From positions 3,901,350 through 3,965,349 of the forward strand of contig OZ023206.1 of assembly GCA_963995525.1 (NCBI GenBank): a DNA stretch of 64,000 nucleotides, read 5' to 3'. The notes below the pieces were generated by a model, which made no database searches, was not told the origin of the DNA, and worked only from the letters and a program-made list of their open reading frames with translations. The DNA comes from Escarpia spicata. Lineage: Eukaryota > Annelida > Polychaeta > Sabellida > Siboglinidae. Shown one piece after another: positions 12,050-24,004 of the stretch; position 1 is the first letter of the stretch, and each line of letters begins with the position of its first letter. The position numbers and the translations under genes were made by a program.

Positions 12050-13600
12050 ACAAGTGCTGCTATTAGAGGAAGACAACATTGTTGTAGGTGCTGCTGAATG
12101 TGATACATAGCTCTGTGATGTGATGTCTACATGCTCCTAGTGCATGTGCTGCTATTAGAGGAAGACAACACTGTTGTAGGTGCTGCTGAATGTGATACAT
12201 AGCTCTGTGATGTGATGTCTACATGCTCCTAGTGCATGTGCTGCTATTAGAGGAAGACAACACTGTTGTAGGTGCTGCTGAATGTGATACATAGCTCTGT
12301 GATGTGATGTCTACATGCTCCTAGTGCATGTGCTGCTATTAGAGGAAGACAACACTGTTGTAGGTGCTGCTGAATGTGATACATAGCTCTGTGATGTGAT
12401 GTCTACATGCTCCTAGTGCATGTGCCGCTATTAGAGGAAGACAACACTGTTGTAGGTGCTGCTGAATGTGATACATAGCTCTGTGATGTGATGTCTACAT
12501 GCTCCTAGTGCATGTGCTGCTATTAGAGGAAGACAACATTGTTGTAGGTGCTGCTAAATGTGATACACAGCTCTGTGATGTGATGTCTACATGCTCCTAG
12601 TGCATGTGCTGCTATTAGAGGAAGACAACACTGTTGTAGGTGCTGCTGAATGTGGTACATAGCTCTGTGATGTGATGTCTACATGTTCCTAGTGCATGTG
12701 CTGCTATTAGAGGAAGACAACACTGTTGTAGGTGCTGCTGAATGTGGTACATAGCTATGTGATGTGATGTCTACATGCTCCTAGTGCATGTGCTGCTATT
12801 AGAGGAAGACAACACTGTTGTAGGTGCTGTTGAATGTGGTACATAGCTCTGTGATGTGATGTCTACATGCTCCTAGTGCATGTGCTGCTATTAGAGGAAG
12901 ACAACACTGTTGTAGGTGCTGCTGAATGTGGTATATAGCTCTGTGATGTCTACATGCTCCTAGTGCATGTGCTGCTATTAGAGGAAGACAACACTGTTGT
13001 AGGTGCTGCTGAATGTGGTACATAGCTCTGTGATGTGATGTCTACATGCTCCTAGTGCATGTGCTGCTATTAGAGGAAGACAACACTGTTGTAGGTGCTG
13101 TTGAATGTGGTACATAGCTCTGTGATGTGATGTCTACATGCTCCTAGTGCATGTGCTGCTATTAAAGGAAGACAACACTGTTGTAGGTGCTGCTGAATGT
13201 GGTACATAGCTCTGTGATGTGATGTCTACATGCTCCTAGTGCATGTGCTGCTATTAGAGGAAGACAACACTGTTGTAGGTGCTGCTGAATGTGGTACATA
13301 GCTCTGTGATGTGATGTCTACATGCTCCTAGTGCATGTGCTGCTATTAGAGGAAGACAACACTGTTGTAGGTGCTGCTGAATGTGGTACATAGCTCTGTG
13401 ATGTGATGTCTACATGCTCCTAGTGCATGTGCTGCTATTAGAGGAAGACAACACTGTTGTAGGTGCTGCTGAATGTGGTACATAGCTCTGTGATGTGATG
13501 TCTACATGCTCCTAGTGCATGTGCTGCTATTAGAGGAAGACAACACTGTTGTAGGTGCTGCTGAATGTGATACATAGCTCTGTGGTGTGATGCTAGAGCA
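12050..13600. repeat. Minisatellite, 92-bp period, about 17 copies
   Basis: The unit is gtgctgctattagaggaaga followed by caacactgttgtaggtgctg, ctgaatgtggtacatagctc, tgtgatgtgatgtctacatg and ctcctagtgcat. Left copies carry tgatacat and right copies tggtacat, showing directional homogenisation. One copy (about 12940) lacks 6 bp. It lies in the ferlin intron 8809-15625. There is no exon similarity. Confidence 0.95.
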
Positions 13601-13619
13601 TGTGCTCAAATGTCCACAG

Positions 13620-14540
13620 GATAAGGTATACTGCTACTCGAACTGTGAGATATATTAATTAGCTCATCCACATCCAATCTAGTTAACCGTCAGCTACAAG
13701 TTAAACGAAACATGACACAAAATACACTGCACCACCAATGTCTTTAGAAGATGGGGGATTTTTAGAGGAATATTTTATAAAATATATTTATAGCCATAAA
13801 AAAACTGCAAATTTGAAAGTTATATAAGTAAAATTTTAATTTACTTGTAATTATGCTGTATATATAAGATTTAATAACTACCTTTATGGATACAAAATAT
13901 CTTTGGACTATAAAAATACCCTGTACTTCTAAGCAGTAACAGGCCTAAATATTTTCACTCAAGCATCTCAATGGCACACGCACATATGCAAACACAAATG
14001 CATTTTGTTTTGTACAAAATGTATAATGTGTTGACACAAGAATCTCCAACCACTCTATCTCATTACTAACTACAAATTAACATAGGACCAAAACAGAAGA
14101 CTAACTAATAATACCCAGTTCTATAATACTACAGTCCCAGTATGGTGCAAACAGACTGGGTGAAATGGCTAAGCTACTGTCAGAAGATATCAATCACCGC
14201 TATCGCCTTGAAGCGACACTTTTGACACACTTAAGCTGCTTGTTCCAACCACGTCGTCCTCTGTTAGTTTGTCCCTGCGAGGAATGCAGCCAAAGTAAAC
14301 AATTAAACGTGTAAAAAACAAAGGATTGTCAAATTTTATACCTAAAAGCACAAACCGACATTGCTATCAGCAAAGTCATTCACTCTTCTTAATAACCATT
14401 TTATAGTACACTGTTCAATGACTTCCTCGTGTATTCAATAATGTGTAATTAAGGCTGATTTGTTCAGTTCCTGTGTCAACCTATATTCAACTCGCCAATG
14501 TGACAAGAAATCAGCATCTGTGGATAAAATGACTTGTTAG
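13620..14540. other. Ferlin intron, nothing recognised
   Basis: AT-rich sequence between the 92-bp and 80-bp arrays. No exon with supporting splice sites and ferlin similarity is seen, and none is required because the flanking exon phases already match. Confidence 0.6.
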
Positions 14541-14546
14541 TTTGCT

Positions 14547-15160
14547 AAGGCACATGCTGCTCAGGTTCATACAAGTCACCGATGTTCATGCACATGTCAC
14601 TCAGATCCATGCAACTCAACCATGCTCAGGCACATGCTGCTCAGGTTCATACAAGTCACCGTTGTTCATGCACATGTCACTCAGGTCCATGCAACTCAAC
14701 CATGTTCAGGCACATGCTGCTCAGGTTCATACAAGTCACCGATGTTCATGCACATGTCACTCAGATCCATGCAACTCAACCATGCTCAGGCACATGCTGC
14801 TCAGGTTCAAACAAGTCACCGTTGTTCATGCACATGTCACTCAGGTCCATGCAACTCAACCATGTTCAGGCACATGCTGCTCAGGTTCATACAAGTCACC
14901 GATGTTCATGCACATGTCACTCAGGTCCATGCAACTCAACCATGCTCAGGCACATGCTGCTCAGGTTCATACAAGTCACCGTTGTTCATGCACATGTCAC
15001 TCAGGTCCATGCAACTCAACCATGTTCAGGCACATGCTGCTTAGGTTCATACAAGTCACCGATGTTCATGCACATGTAACTCAGATCCATGCAACTCACC
15101 CATGCTCAGGCACATGCTGCTCAGGTTCATACAAGTCATCCATGCTCAGTGAAGCTTCAT
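14547..15160. repeat. Minisatellite, 80-bp period with a 40-bp substructure, about 7.5 copies
   Basis: The unit contains gctcaggttcatacaagtca, ccgatgttcatgcacatgtc, actcagatccatgcaactca and accatgctcaggcacatgct. Alternating gatgttc/gttgttc and catgctc/catgttc variants give a 160-bp higher-order period. The two 40-bp halves resemble each other (caggttcat versus cagatccat), pointing to an older 40-bp unit. Overlapping open frames (14542-15168) are repeat artefacts. Confidence 0.93.
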
Positions 15161-15625
15161 TATTATGATGGCCTTGAATCATGTCAAATTTCTTCCTTGC
15201 AATTATGCAATTTGTGAATATGTCATTTAAATAAACTTGACACAGAGGCACATTGAAAAATGCATCAATTGAAATTATTTAAAAAATAAAATAATCCATT
15301 TCAATTATGAAAAATATTTTAAAAAGCTGTCAATAATGATTTCTATAATTTCTCATTAAATTCACAATAACATACAATGCATTATAACACTTAAATATGT
15401 ATTTGATTATTTTTAACTGTGTTACAAACCAATAAATAATGAATGACTCACAAGATTTCTGGTAAAAACATTTCTGACAGCTAATGCAAGATGCCAACGT
15501 AGTATGAAGCATCACAGTGTCATGCAAACACCTGCCAAAGGAGACAGAGAGACTGAGATGGAGAAGGAAGCTGGAGAGAGGGAAGCTGGAGATGTAAGTG
15601 GATGCGGAGACAGGGAAAGACAAAC

Positions 15626-15702
15626 CGGACTCTCCGGTGCGGGAGAATTGGGAAGTATTCAGATATGCTGTACAGCTGACGTCATGGTCCGACACCCGGT
15701 CC
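15626..15702 (-). CDS. Ferlin exon, C2C third loop and last strand
   Basis: After one base completing Trp, the reading is DRVSDHDVSCTAYLNTSQ then FSRTGES plus one base. DWDRVSDHDV aligns with the ferlin YDWDRL--NDVV--TYL segment, the calcium-binding loop 3 of C2C. The acceptor is CCCCAG. The donor GTTTGT is weaker than the others. A GAGA-rich tract lies in the intron just downstream in the transcript (about 15540-15600). Length 77 nt. Confidence 0.92.
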
Positions 15703-16402
15703 CTGGGGTGTGTAAGAACAACAATTTGCCACGCGATATAATCATTTTTTTATTAGTTTTCCTTTTTTACTGTTTATTCCATTCTTATTAAACACATAAT
15801 AAATTTGATGAAAAGAATTATTAAAATTGTTTCTATCAATTTTGAATTCAGATATACAATTGGTTTATCAGTTTTAACCAATTGAAGGTATTTAAGTAAT
15901 ATTTTTCTGCATAGAAATAATTACTTTTGTAATTTTGACATAGCAAATGTTTCTGGAAAATCAAACAAACTGAAGGTGAACATAACATTCGTTTATTAAT
16001 TGCTTCTTGCTTTGAATTTAAAGGAGATAAAAGATTGTGCTTTAGATGAAAACAAATAAATGATACCGGGGTAAAACTTGTTGGAATTCAGTCATATCCT
16101 GTTTCGGGAGCACCAATTTTTATAGCCCCAATTATCCAGCTATATAATTGATAAATGCATCAATAAATAAAAAAGACGACAGTAACAGATAGATAATTAA
16201 AACATTTAAAAATCACAATTATAAATAGCACTAGCTAAGTGTTGAATAATCTAACAGAAAAACTTGCTTCTGTTTTTTAACCATGGAAAATACTATGACA
16301 ACATATAAGAATAAGTGATAATATGTTTAACATGTTCTTAAATAATTAACAAAACATATAAACTAATGAACAAGATAGAACAAATCAACTAAGGCCACGT
16401 AC

Positions 16403-16446
16403 CAGTCAAACATCTGTAGCCTTATTCTCTCACACATGGAGGGAAA
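16403..16446 (-). CDS. Ferlin microexon, C2C FPSMCE segment
   Basis: A 44-nt exon encoding FPSMCERIRLQMFD plus TG, which with the next exon's G makes Trp. It matches the ferlin FPS-CE-I-L-IYDWDR segment. The acceptor is TTTCAG and the donor GTACGT. It is separated from the upstream exon by a 5.3-kb intron made largely of the 48-bp array. Confidence 0.95.
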
Positions 16447-16576
16447 CTGAAAGTGAAACACAAAAATATTGGTCTTTTTACCACCAATAATGCTGATGCA
16501 CCAACACTGACCTGTCAAAGTGTACCTACTTTCCTTCAAAGGAATTTAAGGAACATTCTGATGTAGTGTTTTCATA

Positions 16577-16915
16577 ATGCTTTATCCATTACTGTACATC
16601 GCTAAGAGTGAAATAATGATCACCAATCTAAGATGCAGAAACCAACTGGGTCAGAAAATTATGCAAAGTGGTGTGAGAAGACAGCTGGGAGATGAAGGAA
16701 TTGAGAGAAGAGATTGGATTGAAGAAACACCTAAAATGAAAGTAGTTGGGAGCAGACTGATATGGGCTGAACATGTACTGAGAGTGAATGAGGAAAGACT
16801 GACAAAAAGAACATGGAAAACAGAAGGTGGAAGAAGAAGATCAAAAGTAAAATGAAAAGACAGACCTCCAATGCACAGGAATGAACAATTGAGGAGATTG
16901 AGAAGATGTAGAATT
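16577..16915 (+). pseudogene. Non-LTR retrotransposon (LINE) C-terminal fragment
   Basis: Plus-strand frame with QLGDEGIERRDWIEETPK, LIWAEHVLRVNEERLTKR and TEGGRRRSKVK followed by a stop, then KDRPPMHRNEQL. The pattern L-W--HV-R--E-RL-K---E----G-RRRGR---W-D is typical of the tail end of LINE reverse-transcriptase ORFs. A TGA replaces the expected Trp. The 48-bp array begins right after it, so the fragment may have been truncated by or contributed to array growth. Confidence 0.7.
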
Positions 16916-19900
16916 GTTGTTCGGGGTGAGGCTGGCCTTGATACTGGTCCTCTTTGTGGCCCTATTGTCCGGGGTGAGGTTGGTCTCGATACTGGTCCTC
17001 TTTGTGACCCTGTTGTCCGGGGTGAGGCTGGCTTCGATACTAGTCCTGTTTGTGACCCTGTTGTCTGGGGTGAGGCTGGCCTCAATACTGGTCCTGTTTG
17101 TGGCCCTTTTGTCCAGGGTGAGGCTGGCCTCGATACTGGTCCTGTTTGTGGCCTTGTTGTCTGGGGTGAGGCTGGCCTCAATACTGGTCCTCTTGTATCC
17201 CTCAAAGTAAGCAGTGAGGCTGGCCTCTGTACTGGTCCTCTTGTATCCCTCAAAGTCTGGGGTGAGGCTGGCCTCAATACTGGTCCTCTTGTATCCCTCA
17301 AAGTACGGGGTGAGGCTGACCTCAATATTGGTCCTCTTGTATCCCTCAAAGTCCGGGGTGAGGCTGGCCTCTGTACTGGTCCTCTTGTATCCCTCAAAGT
17401 CTAGGGTGAGGCTGGCCTCAATACTGGTCCTCTTGTATCCCTCAAAGTATGGGGTGAGGCTGACCTCAATACTGGTCCTCTTGTATCCCTCAAAGTATGG
17501 GGTGAGGCTGGCCTCTGTACTGGTCCTCTTGAATCCCTCAAAGTCTGGGGTGAGGCTGACCTCAATACTGGTCCTCTTGTGTCCCTCAAAGTCTGGAGTG
17601 AGGCTGGCCTCTGTACTGGTCCTCTTGTATCCCTCAAAGTCAGGGGTGAGGCTGGCCTCAATAGTGGTCCTCTTGTATCCCTCAATGTATGGGGTGAGGT
17701 TGGCCTCTGTACTGGTCCTCTTGTATCCCTCAAAGTATGGGGAGAGGCTGACCCCAATACTGGTCCTCTTGAATCCCTCAGTCTGGGGTGAGGCTGGCCT
17801 CAATAGTGGTCCTCTTGTATCCCTCAAAGTCTGGAGTGAGGCTGGCCTCTGTACTGGTCCTCTTGTATCCCTCAATGTCAGGGGTGAGGCTGACCTCAAT
17901 ACTGGTCCTCTTGTATCCCTCAGTCTGGGGTGAGGTTATCCTCAATAGTGGTCCTCTTGTATCCCTCAAAGTCTGGGGTGAGGCTGGCCTCTGTATTGGT
18001 CCTCTTGTATCCCTCAAAGTCAGGATTGAGGCTGGCCTCTGTACTGGTACTCTTGTATCCCTCAAAGTCTGGGGTGAGGCTGGCCTCTGTACTTGTCCTC
18101 TTGTATCCCTCAAAGTCTGGAGTGAGGCTGGCCTCTGTACTTGTCCTCTTGTATCCCTCAAAGTCTGGACTGAGGATGGCCTCTGTACCGGTCCTCCTGT
18201 ATCCCTCAAAGTCTGGGGTGAGGCTGGCCTCTGTACTGGTCCTCTTGTATCCCTCAAAGTCTGGGGTGAGGCTGGCCTCTGTACTTGTCCTCTTGTATCC
18301 CTCAAAGTCAGGAGTGAGGCTGGCCTCTGTACTGGTCCTCTTGTATCCCTCAAAGTCTGGGGTGAGGCTGGCCTCAATACTGGTCCTCTTGTATCCCTCA
18401 AAGTACGGGGTGAGGCTGACCTCAATATTGGTCCTCTTGTATCCCTCAAAGTCCGGAGTGAGGCTGGCCTCTGTACTGGTCCTCTTGTATCCCTCAAAGT
18501 CTGGGGTGAGGCTGGCCTCAATACTGGTCCTCTTGTATCTCTCAAAGTATGGGGTGAGGCTGACCTTAATACTGGTCCTCTTGTATCCCTCAAAGTATGG
18601 GGTGAGGCTGGCCTCTGTACTGGTCCTCTTGAATCCCTCAAAGTCTGGGGTGAGGCTGACCTCAATACTGGTCCTCTTGTATCCTTCAAAGTCTGGAGTG
18701 AGGCTGGCCTCTGTACTGGTCCTCTTGTATCCCTCAAAGTCAGGGGTGAGGCTGGCCTCAATAGTGGTCCTCTTGTATCCCTCAAAGTATGGGGTGAGGC
18801 TGGCCTCTGTACTGGTCCTCTTGTATCCCTCAAAGTATGGGGAGAGGCTGACCCCAATACTGGTCCTCTTGAATCCCTCAGTCTGGGGTGAGGCTGGCCT
18901 CAATAGTGGTCCTCTTGTATCCCTCAAAGTCTGGAGTGAGGCTGGCCTCTGTACTGGTCCTCTTGTATCACTCAATGTCAGGGGTGAGGCTGACCTCAAT
19001 ACTGGTCCTCTTGTATCCCTCAGTCTGGGATGAGGTTATCCTCAATAGTGGTCCTCTTGTATCCCTCAAAGTCTGGGGTGAGGCTGGCCTCTGTATTAGT
19101 CCTCTTGTATGTATCCCTCAAAGTCAGGATTGAGGCTGGCCTCTGTACTGGTCCTTTTGTATCCCTCAAAGTCTGGGGTGAGGCTGGCCTCTGTACTTGT
19201 CCTCTTGTATCCCTCAAAGTCTGGAGTGAGGCTGGCCTCTGTACTTGTCCTCTTGTATCCCTCAAAGTCTGGACTGAGGATGGCCTCTGTACCGGTCCTC
19301 CTGTATCCTTCAAAGTCTGGGGTGAGGCTGGCCTCTGTACTGGTCCTCTTGTATCCCTCAAAGTCTGGGGTGAGGCTGGCCTCTGTACTTGTCCTCTTGT
19401 ATCCCTCAAAGTCTGGAGTGAGGCTGGCCTCTGTACTTGTCCTCTTGTATCCCTCAAAGTCTGGAGTGAGGCTGGCCTCTGTACCGGTCCTCCTGTATCC
19501 CTCAAAGTCTGGGGTGAGGCTGACCTCAATACTGGTCCTCTTGTATCCCTCAAAGTCTGGGGTGAGGCTGGCCTCAATACTGGTCCTCTTGTCTCCCTCG
19601 AAGTATGGGATGAGGCTGGCCTCTGTACCGGTCCTCCTGTATCCCTCAAAGTCTGGAGTGAGGCTGGCCTCTGTACTGGTCCTCTTGTATCCCTCAGTCT
19701 GGGGTGAGGCTGGCCTCTGCACTGGTCCTATTGTATCCCTCAAAGTATGGGGTGAGGCTGACCTCAATACTGGTCCTCTTGTATCCGTCAAAGTTTGGGG
19801 TGAGGCTGGCCTCAATACTGGTCGTCTTGTATCCCTCAAAGTCTGGGGTGAGGCTGTCCTCAATACTGGTCCTCTTGTATCCCTCAAAGTACGGGGTGAG

Positions 19901-21448
19901 GCTGAACTCAATACTGGTCCTCTTGTATCCCTCAAAGTATGGGGTGAGGCTGGCCTCTGTACTGGTCCTCTTGTATCCTTCAAAGTCTGGGGTGAGGCTG
20001 ACCTCAATACTGGTCCTCTTGTATCCCTCAAAGTCTGGAGTGAGGCTGGCCTCTGTACTGGTCCTCTTGTATCCCTCAAAGTCTGGGGTGAGGCTGGCCT
20101 CAATACTGGTCCTCTTGTATCCCTCAAAGTATGGGGTGAGGCTGACCTCAATACTGGTCCTCTTGTATCCATCAAAGTCTGGGGTGAGGCTGGCCTCAAT
20201 ACTGGTCCTCTTGTATCCCTCAAAGTATGGGGTGAGGCTGACCTCAATACTGGTCCTCTTGTATCCATCAAAGTCTGGGGTGAGGCTGGCCTCTGTACTT
20301 GTCCTCTTGTATCCCTCAAAGTCTGGAGTGAGGCTGGCCTCTGTACCGGTCCTCATGTATCCCTCAAAGTCTGGAGTGAGGCTGGCCTCTGTACTGGTCC
20401 TCTTGTATCTCTCAAAGTCTGGGGTGAGGCTGGCCTCTATACTGGTCCTCTTGTATCCCTCAAAGTCTGGGGTGAGGCTGGCCTCTGTACTTGTCCTCTT
20501 GTATCCCTCAAAATCTGGAGTGAGGCTGGCCTCTGTACTTGTCCTCTTGTATCCCTCAAAGTCTGGAGTGAGGCTGGCCTCTGTACCGGTCCTCCTGTAT
20601 CCCTCAAAGTCTGGAGTGAGGCTGGCCTCTGTACTTGTCCTCTTGTATCCCTCAAAGTCTGGAGTGAGGCTGGCCTCTGTACCGGTCCTCCTGTATCCCT
20701 CAAAGTCTGGAGTGAGGCTGGCCTCTGTACTTGTCCTCTTGTATCCCTCAAAGTCTGGAGTGAGGCTGGCCTCTGTACCGGTCCTCCTGTATCCCTCAAA
20801 GTCTGGAGTGAGGCTGGCCTCTGTACTGGTCCTCTTGTATCCCTCAAAGTCTGGGGTGAGGCTGGCCTCTGTACTGGTCCTCTTGTATCCCTCAAAATCT
20901 GGGGTGAGGCTGGCCTTTATACTGGTCCTCCTGTATCCCGCAGTCTGGGGTGAGGCTGGCCTCTGCACTGGTCCTCTTGTATCCCTCAAAGTATGGGGTG
21001 AGGCTGACCTCAATACTGGTCCTCTTGTATCCCTCAAAGTCCAGGGTGAGGCTGGCCTCAATACTGGTCCTCTTGTATCCCTCAAAGTCTGGGGTGAGGC
21101 TGACCTCAATACTGGTCCTCTTGTATCCCTCAAAGTATGGGGTGAGGCTGACCTCAATACTGGTCCTCTTGTATCCCTCAAAGTCCAGGGTGAGGCTGGC
21201 CTCAATACTGGTCCTCTTGTATCCCTCAAAGTATGGGGTGAGGCTGGCCTCTGTACTGGTCCTCTTGTATCCCTCAAAGTCTGGGGTGAGGCTGACCTCA
21301 ATACTGGTCCTCTTGTATCCCTCAAAGTATGGGGTGAGGCTGGCCTCAATACTGGTCCTCTTGTATCCCTCAAAGTATGGGGTGAGGCTGGCCTCAATAC
21401 TGGTCCTCTTGTATCCCTCAAAGTCTGGGGTGAGGCTGACCTCGACAC
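16915..21448. repeat. Minisatellite, 48-bp period, about 94 copies (4.5 kb)
   Basis: The typical unit is gtctggggtgaggctggcct followed by ctgtactggtcctcttgtat and ccctcaaa. Because 48 is a multiple of three and the units lack stops, frames of up to 614 aa stay open on both strands (for example RDTRGPVQRPASPQTL and FEGYKRTSTEASLTPD). The first six units differ (ctctttgtgacc). Long blocks recur, for example 17400-17930 resembles 18480-19030, showing block duplication. It lies in the ferlin intron 16447-21772. No similarity to ferlin exons. Confidence 0.95.
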
Positions 21449-21772
21449 TCGTCCTTGATTTCTTGTCTTATCTTGTTCTTCCCTCTCACTCTTCTTGCAC
21501 TGCTGTCTCCACCAACTCTATCCACTCCCCTCCATCTCTTGCTCTCATTCTCCACTCCTCTCCCAGTCCATCCAAATCTCTCCCTACACAATCCACCCAT
21601 CTCAGTCTTGGTCGGCCTCGTCTCGGGTTTCACTTCCTTCTTCTGGGCCTCTGCTTTCTTCAACTGAGAGAAATAGTGAAGAAGGCATAATAGACATAGA
21701 CCCTGCCCCACAGTGGGGTGGGGTAAGAAGAGGAATCTACAATAAGGATAACCGCCCCTCCACTGCTCTCAC

Positions 21773-21841
21773 CTGCAGTCCCAGTCTGAGTTCCTGGTTC
21801 CACTCGGGGTTGCTGTTGTTGTACATGATCTTACTGCGCAC
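21773..21841 (-). CDS. Ferlin exon, C2C NPEWNQ segment
   Basis: A 69-nt exon encoding VRSKIMYNNSNPEWNQ followed by ELRLGLQ, phase 0 on both sides. NPEWNQ is the standard C2 strand motif, and here it follows the FAGKE junction as in other ferlins. The acceptor is CTGCAG and the donor GTGAGA. A CAA-rich tract lies just outside the acceptor. Confidence 0.96.
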
Positions 21842-22408
21842 CTGCAGCAACAACAACAACAACAACATCAACATCAATGACTCAATCAGTTGTCGTGGAA
21901 CTCACCTACTGTCGCGTTTCCCTAACATTCTTATGGGGTCTTAAGCCCGATTTTGCTCTTATCGATTTCTCTCTTTATGAGTGATCTTGTATACTGAAAA
22001 CAGTCAACACCAGGATGCGTCACCCGGACATTTTCACCCGTTGTCTCACGGAAATACTGGAACTTTGTCTTAAAATGCACATATTTCCTTCGATCAAACA
22101 TGTTATCGTTGAAACCAACAACTTTGTCTTGAGACTCGTACATAAAAGATTGGATCTGTGATGGGCCAAATCAGCTGAGGAAGCCATTTTAATTGTTTAG
22201 GACTGTTTGTGTCATTACAAACTATCTTGGGAGATTCACAACTTGGTCTTTGGAATCAATAATTTATATTGTCACAAAATACATAACTCTCTTAGTATTG
22301 AGACAGAACACACTAATCTTTCACTTGAAAGCACATCCATCGGTACACATATTTATTAGACTTGTCACACACTTCACATCTGGATAATTATTATTTTCTC
22401 AATCCTAC

Positions 22409-22509
22409 CTCTTTGCCAGCGAATGAGAAGACAAAGTAGGGATCGACAAGTTCCTTCTTGTCATCAGAGCCAAACACTTTCTTCACACCCTGGATGAAGT
22501 CAGAGTCCA
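22409..22509 (-). CDS. Ferlin exon, C2C domain core
   Basis: It encodes DSDFIQGVKKVFGSDDKK then ELVDPYFVFSFAGKE, matching the ferlin C2C pattern (D-F-V-FG--DKK-LVDP-V-VSFAGK). The VDPY Asp is the usual loop-1 calcium-coordination position of C2 domains. The acceptor is TTCCAG and the donor GTAGGA. Length 101 nt, phase 1 in and 0 out. Confidence 0.96.
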
Positions 22510-22929
22510 CTGGAACAACAACCACCTTCATTACACAACACAAATATTTACCATGTTAGCATCTGCTTTTTCCCCAATCTGACATGCCAAGCTTCCACAA
22601 ATCTAATGCTATGTACATACATTAAAACGTAAAAGTAAGTTTTTATATAGAAGAACTACCAGGGGTATACTAACTAATATTTATTGAACTCTACACCAAA
22701 GCGTCTCCACTGAGCAAACATTGTGAATACTATCTAATTGTTCTATAATATAAATTTCACACAGGCCAAAAACAGCCTACGAAGGATCAAAATATAAATC
22801 TGACTATTTTAATTTTCATTATCATAATTTTAATAATCCACTGATATATAACTAATTATCATTTGGAAATAAAGCAGTGACTGATTGATCAACTTATTTC
22901 TCTCTGTGATATAACTTATGAGTTCTTAC

Positions 22930-23012
22930 TTCTTGGAATGTCCTCTGCTCTGTACAGTTTCAGCTTGAAAGTTGCAGGTCTGAGCAGCACTCCAGCAGGC
23001 CGCAGCAAATTA
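22930..23012 (-). CDS. Ferlin exon, start of C2C domain
   Basis: The reading is NLLRPAGVLLRPATF then KLKLYRAEDIPR, closely matching the ferlin segment NLL-PAG--LR--TF-LK-YRAEDIP. The acceptor is TTGCAG and the donor GTAAGA. Length 83 nt with one base overhanging at each end; the last A joins TG of the next exon to give Met. Confidence 0.96.
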
Positions 23013-23174
23013 CTGCAAGACCAATCACAGGCTAGTAAAATATTTACTGCAGATGACACATGTACATCTAAGCTACTACAACTGCTTTCTTACAATACTG
23101 AATGTTGTGTGCATACATATATATGTAACATTTAGTGTTATGATAAACTATGTTGCAAAAGGAAAATTACTTAC

Positions 23175-23218
23175 GCTTCAATGTCTTCCTCGTCATCTTG
23201 ACTAGTGGCCCTGAAGGT
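23175..23218 (-). CDS. Ferlin microexon, linker between C2B and C2C
   Basis: A 44-nt exon encoding TFRATSQDDEEDIE plus two bases, with acceptor CTGCAG and donor GTAAGT. It corresponds to the acidic linker before the LLRPAG motif in ferlins. The last two bases (GC) join T of the next exon as Ala. The call rests on perfect phase, good splice sites and the acidic residues. Confidence 0.88.
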
Positions 23219-23615
23219 CTGCAGAGCAAGCACAGCGACATGACAACACAACAGAAATGTGACACGCAATGAGTCTCACTGCACTAGCTAGTAATGTCTG
23301 GTTATTGTGAAAGAGGATAAGATGTGTTTTCCAACATCACTAACAATATAGTGCCACCCTAAATACAGAGCGTACTAGTTCTCACGCCCCTTTGAATCAG
23401 TACTTTAAAGGATCACTAATTTTCCAGACTGAAAGTGTCATATGACACCGTTCATGAAAACGGGTAACATGAAACTAGAGGTATTTCACATAATTCTTTG
23501 TAAAATTCAACATTTACTAATCACACAGTATTCTGAGATAATAAAAATACTATCTGCCAAGACTTCTATGACCCAAAAACATTTAGCTACCGCGTGTCAA
23601 CCATAATGTACTAAC

Positions 23616-23762
23616 CGGGACATCGTCACCAGGCCCAAGGACAGTCGCGCAGATCTTCAGGTACCCCTTGGCACCAGCCTGGGTGTCATCAGGGTCGCTT
23701 AGCAACAGCCACTTGTTGACCAATGAGTGTTGAGGGTCTTCGTGGATCATGCCAATGTCACA
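23616..23762 (-). CDS. Ferlin exon, end of C2B domain
   Basis: It encodes CDIGMIHEDPQHSLVNKW, then LLLSDPDDTQAGAKGYLK, then ICATVLGPGDDVP, 49 codons, phase 0 in and out. The pattern NKWLLLSDPDD-GAKGYLK matches the KWLLL-DPED-GSKGYMKV segment of ferlin C2B. The acceptor is CATAG and the donor GTTAGT. The codon before the junction comes from any copy of the 51-nt exon array. Confidence 0.96.
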
Positions 23763-24004
23763 CTATGGAAAAACACTCCACAGATGCAACCGACAAGTTG
23801 ATCAAATTATTTTTTGATAAATGGTGATTTATTTATACTAGTAAAAATGCTCTTTTTCCAGATGGTGGTATATCTATATCCATCTAGGTCAGGTAATGTT
23901 GGGTACGAACCATAAAACCATTGTAAAACTTTTAATGAAAGGTAACATCTTTATTTGAAAAAAAGTGTTACTTTTCTTTTGAAGAATTGTAGATTAATAC
24001 CCGA

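Noticed and set aside
14542..15168. Three overlapping His/Cys-rich frames
   Set aside because: They are register shifts of the 80-bp minisatellite, with no independent coding evidence.
16651..21458. Overlapping ORFs of 200-614 aa on both strands
   Set aside because: The 48-bp unit has no stop in several frames, so ORFs arise on both strands at once; there are no start context, splice sites or homology to support a gene.
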